Shown in pieces: positions 53,420-61,336 of a stretch of DNA of 64,000 nucleotides (position 1 is its first letter; each line of letters starts with the position of its first letter). The DNA comes from Winogradskyella ludwigii (GTDB lineage Bacteria > Bacteroidota > Bacteroidia > Flavobacteriales > Flavobacteriaceae). Under the pieces are notes generated by a model that saw only the letters and a list, made by a program, of their open reading frames with translations, searched no databases and had not been told where the DNA came from. The stretch lies in assembly GCF_013403985.1 (NCBI RefSeq), contig NZ_JABFDF010000001.1:124001-188000 (forward strand), read 5' to 3'. The translations under genes and the position numbers were made by a program.

Positions 53420-53464
53420 CAATTTATTAGCTATTGCTAAGAATCACAATACTCAATTTGAGTA
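53420..53464 (-). promoter_or_regulatory. Promoter of the T9SS propeller gene with palindrome TACTCAA-T-TTGAGTA
   Basis: The 15-bp palindrome is at 53450-53464. Reading left, 30 bases separate its edge from the end of the -7-like TAAATTG (53426-53420), 59 bases before the ATG. The palindrome and its CACAA/TTTTAC flanks are shared with 13841-13866. Confidence 0.62.
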
Positions 53465-53639
53465 TTTTACGATAGAATCCTATTGAGCTTATTGCCATTT
53501 TTTTTGTTATTTTAATTTCATAACATATTTATGAATGATTTGAGGTGTTTAAGTGCTATTACTGACACAATTTCTGAAAACACATAGAAAACAAGATTGG
53601 TATAACTTTTGCGTTATTATTTTTAGTAATTTTGCAGCC

Positions 53640-53752
53640 CTTGAAATTCTATTATTGTTTCTGGGTTTAGCGCGTTAGGGATGGAAGCGGCATCCTTTTG
53701 CTTTTTTAGCAAAAGATATAGCGGACAGCCCGACCTGATAAGGTAACGCCCA
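53640..53752 (+). ncRNA. Structured non-coding RNA upstream of ssrA
   Basis: The interval can fold: outer stem GCGTTA (53672-53677) with TAACGC (53744-53749); hairpin GGATG-7-CATCC (53679-53695); hairpin TTTTGCT-5-AGCAAAA (53696-53714); and conserved-looking single strands GCGGACAGCCCGACC. A perfect -7 box TAATTTTG at 53627-53634 would start it near 53640. I remember this core as a recurrent non-coding element in Bacteroidota, but cannot assign a named RNA family. A TCCTGAA-5-TTCAGGA hairpin (53784-53802) lies between it and ssrA. Confidence 0.6.
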
Positions 53753-53843
53753 AATAATTATTATTATTTATGAATTGATGAGTTCCTGAAACAAATTCAG
53801 GATTAATTCAATGACGTAAATTAAAAATTTACTATTTCATTAA

Positions 53844-54234
53844 GGGGTCGACTGGTTTTGACAGCGAGATTAATTAGATTGTAAGCACGTCGTGTAATGG
53901 CATTGATACACGTAAAAGGCTAGACCAAATTTTAAACGGCGAGAATAACTACGCTTTAGCTGCATAATCTGAATTATAGTAAGATTAAGCCTCGTCCTAC
54001 TAGGTAGGAGAGCTAAATGTCTCGAGAAAGCCTTAGTTAATGGCGTTCTTTTTATGGCATCGTAAAAATTGACTTAGATTAGGTAGTGCTTTGATGCCTT
54101 TTCGAGATTAAGAAGATAAGCTAAAAGTGGGTTGTCTTTAACCAGCTTTAAGTCGAAAAACCAAGAAAAGAATAAACGTGTAGAAAGCCTTTTGGTTACT
54201 TGTTTGGACGAGAGTTCGATTCTCTCCGACTCCA
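53844..54234 (+). ncRNA. ssrA: tmRNA (transfer-messenger RNA)
   Basis: tmRNA rescues stalled ribosomes and tags the peptide for degradation. The 5' end GGGGTCG pairs with CGACTCC at 54228-54233, forming the acceptor stem, and the T-arm GAGAGTTCGATTCTCTC lies at 54210-54226. The tag frame starts at 53938 and reads G-E-N-N-Y-A-L-A-A-stop (53938-53967), the normal flavobacterial tag. CCA is not encoded (the DNA reads A-CAA after the stem). The 3' end is duplicated 161 bases downstream. Confidence 0.96.
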
Positions 54235-54398
54235 CAACACTCACAACTGCGTTATGAGTGAAAACATAAAAAAATCCGTCAAGCCAGCTTGAACGGATTT
54301 TTTTATGTTTTCACATCTGGCTTGCATAGGCTGGCTGTTGAATTTGCAAATTTGAAGTCTATAGAGAATAATGATAATTAATCTCTCCGACTCCACAA
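54221..54398 (+). other. Duplicated ssrA 3' end (17-bp att-like direct repeat)
   Basis: The sequence TCTCTCCGACTCCACAA occurs at 54221-54237 as the end of ssrA, and again at 54382-54398. The 3' end of ssrA is a classic integrase target, and insertion duplicates it. Between the copies are a very long terminator hairpin and about 65 bases of unknown origin; no integrase gene is left. Confidence 0.7.
54258..54314 (+). terminator. Very long terminator hairpin after ssrA
   Basis: The arms, GTGAAAACAT-A7-TCCGT-CAAGC and its complement (one bulged base), pair over about 27 bp around a three-base loop and end in a T7 run inside the right arm. It works in both directions. Confidence 0.88.
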
Positions 54399-54429
54399 TT
54401 AAACGCAACTTTATTGCGATTTTAAGCCT

Positions 54430-54466
54430 AAAAAACTCAACAAGTTTCACTTGATTGAGCTTTTTT
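54430..54466 (+). terminator. Second terminator, downstream of the ssrA 3' copy
   Basis: The stem CTCAACAAGT / ACTTG-A-TTGAG (one bulge, loop TTC) is followed by C then six T. It may be the original ssrA terminator, displaced by the insertion. Confidence 0.72.
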
Positions 54467-54653
54467 GTTTAATAGCGCTTGGTATGGAAGCACATAAGGA
54501 TGTCGATTCTATTACTCTAATAGTAATGGACCTTTCTTTAGATTATCTACAATACAAAAAGGAGTGTTAATGAGATGGATTGCAGCATAAAAAAAACACC
54601 CCTTTATTTGCATAAAGAGATGCTTAATCAAAAAACTAATCCCCGTTTTTACA

Positions 54654-55334
54654 CTATAGTCCTTCTAAAAGATCTGTAATTGTTTTTGCCATTACAACAC
54701 CTGGTAATTTTACTGGTGCTCCAACTTCAGCTAAGAAAGTTCCATTAACTTCTCCTGTTTTGTAAGTTGTAAAACCTATACGATATAAACCTGCTGTTAA
54801 CGCTTTTGTAGGATTACCTACTTCACTTTCGTATCTTAATAATGAATTGTAACTGCGTCCACTTGGTTGTTTAGGCATTTCGCTACTGTCATCATTACTA
54901 GCAAGTTTAGTCCAAGTTGCACTTTTTGCACCTTCTTCTGAAATATCTTCTTTTTTAAAGATCGTAGAACGCTCTAAAGTAATGTAAGTATCAAAATAAT
55001 CTTTAGAATCTGCATTCTCTGTGTATGCTTCTGATGTAACAGCATTTTTAACTTTTGTTTTACCTACTGGAGAAAGCATTCTTACTCCTAATTCTGGTGC
55101 TACAGCTGGTATCCAAACATATATATAATAGAATTTTTTACCGTCTTCTACTGCATCTTCGTTTCCTGGTGAAGCATAACCTGCATAAGATATCACATCT
55201 GTGTATGGTACTTTAAATGTTTTTGGTCCCACTTTTTTCTCAATTGAACTTCCAAACTTTTTTAATTTTTGAGCTTCTGCGTTAAATACACAACAGAACG
55301 CGAATACTGATAATACTGCTAATTTAATTTTCAT
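54654..55334 (-). CDS. LipL32-like secreted protein
   Basis: The 226-residue protein has a signal peptide (residues 1-21, A-E-A-Q; no lipobox at the cleavage point, so probably not lipidated). The rest follows LipL32, the major surface lipoprotein of pathogenic Leptospira, block by block: Y-Y-I-Y-V-W-I-P-A-V near residue 68, G-V-R-M-L-S-P near 83, F-D-T-Y-I-T-L-E-R near 115, Y-N-S-L-L-R near 162 and G-L-Y-R-I-G-F-T-T-Y-K-T-G-E-V near 183. LipL32 has a jelly-roll fold and binds calcium. The role here is unknown. It ends the operon that starts at 56437. Confidence 0.85.
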   Translation of the reverse strand: MKIKLAVLSVFAFCCVFNAEAQKLKKFGSSIEKKVGPKTFKVPYTDVISYAGYASPGNEDAVEDGKKFYYIYVWIPAVAPELGVRMLSPVGKTKVKNAVTSEAYTENADSKDYFDTYITLERSTIFKKEDISEEGAKSATWTKLASNDDSSEMPKQPSGRSYNSLLRYESEVGNPTKALTAGLYRIGFTTYKTGEVNGTFLAEVGAPVKLPGVVMAKTITDLLEGL

Positions 55335-55376
55335 GGTTTACTTATTTATTGATTAATTTAAAGACTATTGTTTTTA

Positions 55377-55994
55377 TTATTTTAATTCAAAAGATACTGT
55401 TACAGTATGTGTTTGAGATGTTGATGTCCCATAACTTTGCATATACTGCTCACTTGTGTTTTGATCTACTACTGCAACAACTTCACCAATAGTTTTATCT
55501 ATTTTTGTAGCTAAAGCCTCTGCTTTTTTCCTAGCATTATCTATTGCTTTTTCTGAAAGATTTACTAACTGCTCTTTAGATAAAATATTAGGTTCTATCT
55601 CTGTATTTGCAACAGACATTCCTGCAGATTTTAATCGTGTTATTTTTCTAACCTCATCTTTACTTGATGTTTTAAAATAGTAATACTCTGAGGCTCTACT
55701 AGACGAATAAGACGTTACAAACTCATAGTATGTATTTCTTTGAAAACCACTAAAATCTATACCTATCGCTTTTAATTGATTAATATAATTTTGCTTTGAT
55801 TCGGCCAAAGAAGCAACTTCTACTTCTGCCTGTCCTTCATACACATATATTGGTTGTAAGCTAATTAAAATGGTGTAGCTATTATCCTCTACAGCTGCTT
55901 GTGTTTCTCCAACTACTGTAATTGTATTTCTTTGTTCTTGGGCAATTAATGGCATTGTAATTATCAATGCCATTAAAAAAATAAGTTTTTTCAT
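55377..55994 (-). CDS. SIMPL-domain (DUF541) periplasmic protein
   Basis: The 205-residue protein has a signal peptide (residues 1-18, ending P-L-I-A-Q) and a SIMPL domain: I-T-V-V-G-E-T near residue 24, a long region of strand and helix, and A-I-D-N-A-R-K-K-A-E-A-L-A near residue 150 with the closing V-T-V-S-F-E-L. SIMPL proteins are periplasmic and form channel-like oligomers; function is uncertain. It is 42 bases upstream of the LipL32-like gene and 23 bases downstream of the membrane-protein gene. Confidence 0.9.
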   Translation of the reverse strand: MKKLIFLMALIITMPLIAQEQRNTITVVGETQAAVEDNSYTILISLQPIYVYEGQAEVEVASLAESKQNYINQLKAIGIDFSGFQRNTYYEFVTSYSSSRASEYYYFKTSSKDEVRKITRLKSAGMSVANTEIEPNILSKEQLVNLSEKAIDNARKKAEALATKIDKTIGEVVAVVDQNTSEQYMQSYGTSTSQTHTVTVSFELK

Positions 55995-56017
55995 AATAAT
56001 CTGATTTTATGTTTTTT

Positions 56018-56437
56018 TTAGAAGAATAAGATTGAAGCAACAATCATCCAGCCTCCTACAAATAGACCAACAATACCAAGCTTTCCTTGTTTTGGTGCTA
56101 ATTTCTCTCTAAGTGCATTTGCTTTTTCTTTAGCGGCTTCATTTTTAGATAAAAAGAATTTGTTAATAAGGCTAAATCCTAACATGAATCCTAAAACAGC
56201 TTCTACAATACTTCCTGCTAATAATGTTATCCACCAGATTGGGAATGTTGTAAGCCAACCTAAGTTTAATATTGAAAAGATAATTCCCCAAACACCATAA
56301 AAACAAAATATAATTCCGATCCATCCTTGGTATGGTTCAATTTTTTCTAAGAGTTCTTTTGCATTAGGTTTTTTTGATAATAATAAAGATGGTACTGCGA
56401 TGATGCTTAATAAGATTAATGTAATTCCGAAAGTCAT
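56018..56437 (-). CDS. Four-helix hypothetical membrane protein
   Basis: The 139-residue protein has four hydrophobic helices (about 3-17, 36-56, 62-90 and 118-138). The cytoplasmic joins repeat a similar phrase ([12 protein letters not shown] and [12 protein letters not shown]), so it looks like an internal duplication. No family is recognised. It is the first gene of the operon with the SIMPL and LipL32-like genes and has a palindrome/-7 box promoter. Confidence 0.7.
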   Translation of the reverse strand: MTFGITLILLSIIAVPSLLLSKKPNAKELLEKIEPYQGWIGIIFCFYGVWGIIFSILNLGWLTTFPIWWITLLAGSIVEAVLGFMLGFSLINKFFLSKNEAAKEKANALREKLAPKQGKLGIVGLFVGGWMIVASILFF

Positions 56438-56524
56438 AATGTTTTTTTTTAAATGGTTAAATTTTTATTTTTTTTATAATTAAAACACCTTTATTTTTTT
56501 TACAGTGTCTCTCATATTCTGATA

Positions 56525-56594
56525 CAAATTTAGGCCAGTTACCTTACCTATATAACCCCTTTTGTAGTGAAAACGAACACCCTGTAAACAGGGT
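56525..56594 (-). promoter_or_regulatory. Promoter of the LipL32-like operon with distal palindrome
   Basis: A perfect -7 box TAAATTTG (56532-56525) lies 88 bases before the ATG at 56437. A perfect palindrome ACCCTGTAAACAGGGT (56579-56594) lies 54 bases upstream of the end of that box, about two helical turns farther than the other sites. The rest of the gap 56438-56818 holds only this site and the terminator at 56750. Confidence 0.65.
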
Positions 56595-56749
56595 AGTAAT
56601 AAATAAACAACTAACAAACAGAGACTTACATTTTGTCTTTTTTGATATTTTATAGCATTAACACGTTTTTTTTCTTTGGAAAACTTAAAAGATCTCATTT
56701 TTTAAAGCCTTGATGGATTTGCTTTAAGTTTAAAACAAAACATAAGGAC

Positions 56750-56785
56750 AAAAAAAAAAAAAAAAGACTCTATATAAATAGAGCC
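56750..56785 (-). terminator. Terminator of two-component operon 2
   Basis: On the minus strand the stem GGCTCTAT / ATAGAGTC (one G-U pair, loop TTAT) is followed by a run of 16 T. Confidence 0.9.
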
Positions 56786-56818
56786 TTTAAATATTCTGAA
56801 TATTAGAGTTGAAAAAAA

Positions 56819-57460
56819 CTAAGACACATACCCTTTTTTTATCGCGTATTTAGTAAGTCCTGCAAGGTTTCTAACGTTTAGCTTGGTAATCAAGTTTTTC
56901 CTATAGCTTTCAATGGTATGTTTGCTTAAAAACAGTTTGTCTGCTATTTCTTGAGTAGTAAACTCTTCCGCGATAAGCGAAATCACTTCAACCTCTCGTT
57001 TTGTAAGTTTAATTTCTTTCTCTTTATTTTTTTCAAACTTATTCTGAAGATAGATATCTTTAATTTCTTTTGAGAAATATTTTTCTCCAGACAGAATAGT
57101 TTCTATCGCTTTTAAAAATTCTTCTTTTTGTGCATTTTTCTGAAGGTAACCATCGACATTATTCTCTATAAGATCATCTATGATTTCTGGTGAATTATGC
57201 ATACTAACCACCAAGGTTTTTATAGAATTAGACGCTTTTTTTATCCACTTATTTAAAGTAATACCATCGACTTCTGGCATTGTAACATCTGTGATTACAA
57301 GGTCTATTTTTTCTTCGGTATTTATGGTAATATATTTTTGCACATGACCTCCATGTTTCGCTGTAAATAAAATATTATAATTACTTTCTGTTTTTAAAAT
57401 ACTCAACAAACCATCTAAAAACATTTTATGATCGTCTGCTATTATGAGATTATGTTTCAT
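56819..57460 (-). CDS. LuxR/NarL-family response regulator (system 2)
   Basis: The 213-residue regulator has a receiver domain (D9-D10, phospho-acceptor Asp58 in V-I-T-D-V-T-M-P-E-V-D-G) and a C-terminal LuxR helix-turn-helix (L-T-K-R-E-V-E-V-I then T-T-Q-E-I-A-D-K-L-F-L-S-K-H-T-I-E-S-Y-R-K-N). It lies 4 bases after the kinase stop. Palindromes before the kinase gene and before the LipL32-like operon share the form CCCTGTTTA-2-GGG and are likely targets. Confidence 0.95.
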   Translation of the reverse strand: MKHNLIIADDHKMFLDGLLSILKTESNYNILFTAKHGGHVQKYITINTEEKIDLVITDVTMPEVDGITLNKWIKKASNSIKTLVVSMHNSPEIIDDLIENNVDGYLQKNAQKEEFLKAIETILSGEKYFSKEIKDIYLQNKFEKNKEKEIKLTKREVEVISLIAEEFTTQEIADKLFLSKHTIESYRKNLITKLNVRNLAGLTKYAIKKGYVS

Positions 57461-57464
57461 TTAA

Positions 57465-59561
57465 TTAAGCTTTTAATGGAATTTCTATATTGATATTAGT
57501 ACCTCTATTAGGCTGAGAGTCTATATGTAATATACCATTATAATTATCTACTCTATTCTTTATATTTGTTAAACCTATACCTAAGGTTGTTTTAGACAAA
57601 TCAAATCCAATACCATCATCTTCGTAAACAAAGAACAAACATTCATTTAAAAGATCTAACTGTATATCTATTGTAGTTGCCTTAGCATACTTAAGCGTAT
57701 TCGTTGTAAGCTCTTGAAAGACCGAAAACAATTCGTTTTGTAATATTTTATTGAGCGCGTTAATTTTAAATTCATCAAAAAATGAAACATTAAAAGTTAT
57801 CTCACTAGCTTCTTCAACGGTGTTAATGTATTCTTTAATTAAAAATACAAAATCATTTTCTCTAATTTTTTTAGGCAATAAATTATGTGATAAATTTCTT
57901 ACTTGCTCATAAGTATCATCTAATTGACTATAAATTAACTTGAGTTTTTCTGGGTGTTTAGAAAGCTGGCTAAATTGTAATTTCATAGCTGCCAAATTAC
58001 CACCAACACTATCATGCATTTCTTGGGCAATTTTTTTTCGTTCCTGATCCTGCCCTCTAATAGAGGCTTTTATTAACTTTAATTCTTGATCTTTTTTTAA
58101 TGAAATAACTTGCTGTTCATTAATTTCTTTCTCTTTTGAATTAAGTAAACTCTGCGCTTGTAATTTTTGATAATAATTAATTAAAAGACCAACAATAGGC
58201 ACTAATAAAATAAAGAAGGCTACCAGAACAATATACTTAATCGTTTTTTCCCTATCCAATTCAACAGCCTTTAAAGCTTCTCTTTCTTTAAGTAATGTAA
58301 TTTCATTTTTACGTTTTTCAACGCCATTTTGTAATTGTAATACCTGATTTTCGTTTTGTTTTGCAATTATAGTTTTTTGAAGCTTATATTTTTCTATATC
58401 TGCATTTTGATTCTTAATACTTAAACTCTTATTTAAGTTCTCTATTTTTAATAGTTTTATTGTTTTTTCCTTTTCAAGTGTTTTAAACTTAATCTCTAAA
58501 TTATTAATTTCTTTTTCTGCTTGAGAATTAGCGATGGAATCTTTTATTTCATAAAATCGTTTTCCATAACGATAAGCACTTTTATAATCATCACGCCGTG
58601 CAGATAGCTTTTCTAGCATAAGATAACTATTCATTTCAATATCTAAATTACCCAGAGTCATCGCTTTAATTAACGCATCTGAAAAAACTAAAAGCGCTTC
58701 ATCATCCTTTTTTTCATTGAAGAACACCTTCCCAATTTTACCTAAAACAATAAGTTCTAAATCCTGAAATCTATTTTGGTAACTTATTTTTTTTGCTTCG
58801 TTGAGTGCTAAAATTCCTTTATCAGTTTCACCTGCACTTAAATAATTATCGCCTATGTTAATCATAACATTTGCTAAAGCCTGCTTTCTGTACGTATCCT
58901 TCTCACAGATATCTTTTGCTTTTTGCAAGTAGCTATTGGATAATTCATATTTAGACAATGATGAATAAATAGCACCTAAATTGATATAACTCCCTAAAAT
59001 AATATCCTCATCATTAGAGTTTTTTATACATTTTTCAAAAAGCTCCAAAGCTTCTTGTGTTTGATTAAGGGTAACATATACACTTGCTAATCCATGTAAA
59101 TGGGTAAAATACAGATTAGTTTCATTGTGTTTTTCACTTAATTCAACTCCTTTAATGTGCCATTTTTTACTTTCTTGGTATAAGCCTTTATTGTTATTAT
59201 TTATAGCTAGTAATTGATATGACAATATGGTTAATCTAATACCTAAAGAATCGCTAACACTTTCTTTTCCTTTAAGTGCTTGCTTAGTGTAATAGGTCGA
59301 AGAATCTATAGACACATATTTATTATGGTAGTAAGCCAATAATAAATTAATGTTTGTTATTGTTTTTTTTGATTTAGAAGTGTGTAATAAACGGTGTGCA
59401 TCCTGATATGCCTTTTGATCATAACCATTATTTAGATTGTAAAAAAGCTCAGTTACTTTTTGGTCTTCAATTTTATTTATAGACATTGTCTTTTGTGCCA
59501 TACTCATTGTAGTATAGCATAAAAAGAGAAAAGTAAAAATATCTTGAAACTTAAAAAACAT
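57465..59561 (-). CDS. TPR-containing sensor histidine kinase (system 2)
   Basis: From the ATG at 59561 the kinase has 698 residues. (A TTG two codons earlier lies within the -7 box.) It has a signal segment (residues 1-22), TPR repeats over about 60-340, a coiled coil (about 345-435), a transmembrane helix (V-L-V-A-F-F-I-L-L-V-P-I-V-G-L-L-I, about 440-457), a second coiled coil, a HisKA_3 helix with phospho-acceptor His516 in Q-E-M-H-D-S-V-G-G and a HATPase domain (N-T-L-K-Y-A; D-D-G-I-G-F; G-I-G-L). It is paired with the following LuxR-type regulator. Confidence 0.93.
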   Translation of the reverse strand: MFFKFQDIFTFLFLCYTTMSMAQKTMSINKIEDQKVTELFYNLNNGYDQKAYQDAHRLLHTSKSKKTITNINLLLAYYHNKYVSIDSSTYYTKQALKGKESVSDSLGIRLTILSYQLLAINNNNKGLYQESKKWHIKGVELSEKHNETNLYFTHLHGLASVYVTLNQTQEALELFEKCIKNSNDEDIILGSYINLGAIYSSLSKYELSNSYLQKAKDICEKDTYRKQALANVMINIGDNYLSAGETDKGILALNEAKKISYQNRFQDLELIVLGKIGKVFFNEKKDDEALLVFSDALIKAMTLGNLDIEMNSYLMLEKLSARRDDYKSAYRYGKRFYEIKDSIANSQAEKEINNLEIKFKTLEKEKTIKLLKIENLNKSLSIKNQNADIEKYKLQKTIIAKQNENQVLQLQNGVEKRKNEITLLKEREALKAVELDREKTIKYIVLVAFFILLVPIVGLLINYYQKLQAQSLLNSKEKEINEQQVISLKKDQELKLIKASIRGQDQERKKIAQEMHDSVGGNLAAMKLQFSQLSKHPEKLKLIYSQLDDTYEQVRNLSHNLLPKKIRENDFVFLIKEYINTVEEASEITFNVSFFDEFKINALNKILQNELFSVFQELTTNTLKYAKATTIDIQLDLLNECLFFVYEDDGIGFDLSKTTLGIGLTNIKNRVDNYNGILHIDSQPNRGTNINIEIPLKA

Positions 59562-59564
59562 ATA

Positions 59565-59610
59565 CAAATGTAGCTATTGCAAAACTTAGAAATATCCCAA
59601 TAAACAGGGA
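59565..59610 (-). promoter_or_regulatory. Promoter of two-component operon 2 with palindrome TCCCAAT-2-ACAGGGA
   Basis: The 16-bp imperfect palindrome is at 59595-59610. Reading left, 30 bases separate its edge from the end of the perfect -7 box TACATTTG (59572-59565). The box ends only 4 bases before the ATG at 59561, so the mRNA would be almost leaderless, or translation begins later. Confidence 0.58.
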
Positions 59611-59766
59611 TTTATAAGTTCCCTACAAAAATCAGTAAAATACTACACACAACAAAATCCTTTGTCTGATACTATTCTTCTGATAATTCAATCTTTTACC
59701 ATTTGGATAGCTATATTTAATTTTTATCAATTACGTATTAATACTTAATTTAAAAAATAATATACT

Positions 59767-59798
59767 TACATTTGTGTTATATCCCAAAAGATATAACG
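59767..59798 (+). promoter_or_regulatory. moeA promoter with ModE-type operator
   Basis: The perfect -7 box TACATTTG (59767-59774) is followed directly by GTTATATC-6-GATATAAC (59776-59797) and a G, a perfect 8-bp inverted repeat of the form bound by ModE (GTTATAT...ATATAAC). Its position over the transcription start implies repression. The encoded ModE-like protein (60994) is the natural binder. Confidence 0.78.
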
Positions 59799-59805
59799 CA
59801 ATAAA

Positions 59806-60984
59806 ATGATTTCAATAAAAGACGCCATTCAACAAGTAAAAGACAATTGTAAACCACTTTTAAAAGAGGTGATTAAACCAATTGAAAAGTCTGGTAATTA
59901 CCATTTATTTAAAGATATACACTCACCCATAAACATGCCACCTTTTAGGCAATCTGCAATGGACGGTTATGCTTTGAATTTACATGACAATAAAGAATAT
60001 GTACTTATTGGAGAAATTAAAGCTGGTGACAGTGATAAACCTGTTTTAAAACCAGGCGAAGCTGTACGTATTTTTACAGGATCGCCTGTCCCAGACACGG
60101 CCAATGCCGTGATTATGCAAGAGAAAGTGATACAAAAAAACAATGTCATTTCTTGTGAAGGCGCAATCGTTTTAAATCAAAATATTCGTCCGTTAGGTGA
60201 ACAAGTAATGAAAGGTAATTTAGCATTAGTAAAGGGTACAAAACTAACACCTGCTGCTATTGGTTATCTCACAGCTTTAGGTATTACAGAAGTTTCTGTA
60301 TTTAAAAAACCATCCATTGCTTTGGTTACAACTGGCAACGAACTTATTGAAGCTGGACAACCTTTGTCTTATGGCAAGATATATGAAAGCAATTCTAAAA
60401 TGCTTCAAAATGCTTTATACAATCTAAAATTTTACAATGTTACGCTTCATAAAATTGAAGATGATTATAACAAAACTTATTCCGAATTAAAAACTGTAAT
60501 TAGCGAAAAGGATGTGGTTATAATCTCTGGCGGAATTTCGGTTGGTGATTATGATTTTGTTGGTAAGGCACTTAATGCTTTAGAGGTCGAAACACTTTTT
60601 TATAAAGTAAAACAAAAACCAGGCAAGCCTTTATTCTTCGGAAAAAAAGACCAAGCCACTATTTTTGCATTACCAGGAAATCCCGCTGCTGCTTTAACCT
60701 GCTTCTATGTCTATGTTTATATCGCACTACAAAAATTAATGGATCGAGAGACTTTAGAGCTTCCTAGAATTACAGCTAAATCAAACTCAGAATTCAATAA
60801 AAAAGGAGATAGACCTCAATTTCTAAAAGCATTATATAAAAATGATAACGTTAGTATTTTAGAAGGACAAAGTTCTGCTATGTTACAAACCTTTGCCCTT
60901 TCTAACGCATTTGTTTTTATGCCAAGTGAAACAACTAAGATTAATAGTAATGATGACGTTGAAGTTATTCTACTTCCAATTTAA
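59806..60984 (+). CDS. moeA: Molybdopterin molybdenumtransferase MoeA
   Basis: The 392-residue cytoplasmic enzyme inserts molybdenum into adenylated molybdopterin. Family blocks in order: M-P-P-F-R-Q-S-A-M-D-G-Y-A near residue 45, I-F-T-G-S-P-V-P near 88, V-T-T-G-N-E-L near 173, I-I-S-G-G-I-S-V-G-D-Y-D-F near 240 and L-P-G-N-P-A-A near 290. It heads the cofactor operon, with 9 bases to the modE-like gene and short or overlapping joints thereafter. Confidence 0.96.
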   Translation: MISIKDAIQQVKDNCKPLLKEVIKPIEKSGNYHLFKDIHSPINMPPFRQSAMDGYALNLHDNKEYVLIGEIKAGDSDKPVLKPGEAVRIFTGSPVPDTANAVIMQEKVIQKNNVISCEGAIVLNQNIRPLGEQVMKGNLALVKGTKLTPAAIGYLTALGITEVSVFKKPSIALVTTGNELIEAGQPLSYGKIYESNSKMLQNALYNLKFYNVTLHKIEDDYNKTYSELKTVISEKDVVIISGGISVGDYDFVGKALNALEVETLFYKVKQKPGKPLFFGKKDQATIFALPGNPAAALTCFYVYVYIALQKLMDRETLELPRITAKSNSEFNKKGDRPQFLKALYKNDNVSILEGQSSAMLQTFALSNAFVFMPSETTKINSNDDVEVILLPI

Positions 60985-60993
60985 TTAAGCAAT

Positions 60994-61332
60994 ATGGATT
61001 ATAAAATTAAAAGCAGAATTTGGATTGAAAACAAAGACAATGTTCTTTTAGGAGAAGGTCGTGTTACTTTGTTAAAAGCCATTGAAGAAACAGGTTCTTT
61101 ATCTAAAGCTGCAAAATCTTTAAATCTATCTTACAAAAAAGCATGGCATTTAATGGATTCGGTAAACAAATCGGCTAAAAAACCTGTAACCATAAACAGT
61201 ATTGGTGGCAAAGGTGGTGGTGGCACAACCTTAACCGACTACGGAAAATCATTAATCACGGCTTTCGATACTATTAACAAAAACTGTTGGGAGTTTTTAG
61301 ATCATCAATTAAAACAATTTAAAGACCTATAA
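60994..61332 (+). CDS. ModE-like single-domain transcriptional regulator
   Basis: The 112-residue protein matches the DNA-binding half of ModE (LysR-type winged helix): G-R-V-T-L-L-K-A-I-E-E-T-G-S-L-S-K-A-A-K near residue 22, Y-K-K-A-W-H-L-M-D near 46 and G-G-K-G-G-G-G-T-T-L-T near 71. The molybdate-binding Mop/TOBE domains of E. coli ModE are missing, so it must sense molybdate another way or not at all. The operator at 59776 is its likely site. Confidence 0.92.
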   Translation: MDYKIKSRIWIENKDNVLLGEGRVTLLKAIEETGSLSKAAKSLNLSYKKAWHLMDSVNKSAKKPVTINSIGGKGGGGTTLTDYGKSLITAFDTINKNCWEFLDHQLKQFKDL

Positions 61333-61336
61333 ACTA

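Noticed and set aside
53640..53752. Signal recognition particle RNA
   Set aside because: The GGAAGGAAGCAGCC-type apical loop of SRP RNA is not present; the GGATGGAAGCGGCATCC hairpin differs.
54241..54450. 69-codon reading frame on the minus strand downstream of ssrA
   Set aside because: It runs through the long ssrA terminator hairpin and the duplicated ssrA end; the frame is a by-product of those sequences.
56480..56698. 72-codon reading frame on the minus strand
   Set aside because: It covers the palindrome and -7 box of the LipL32-like operon, has no family resemblance and no ribosome site; the sequence is better explained as a promoter region.
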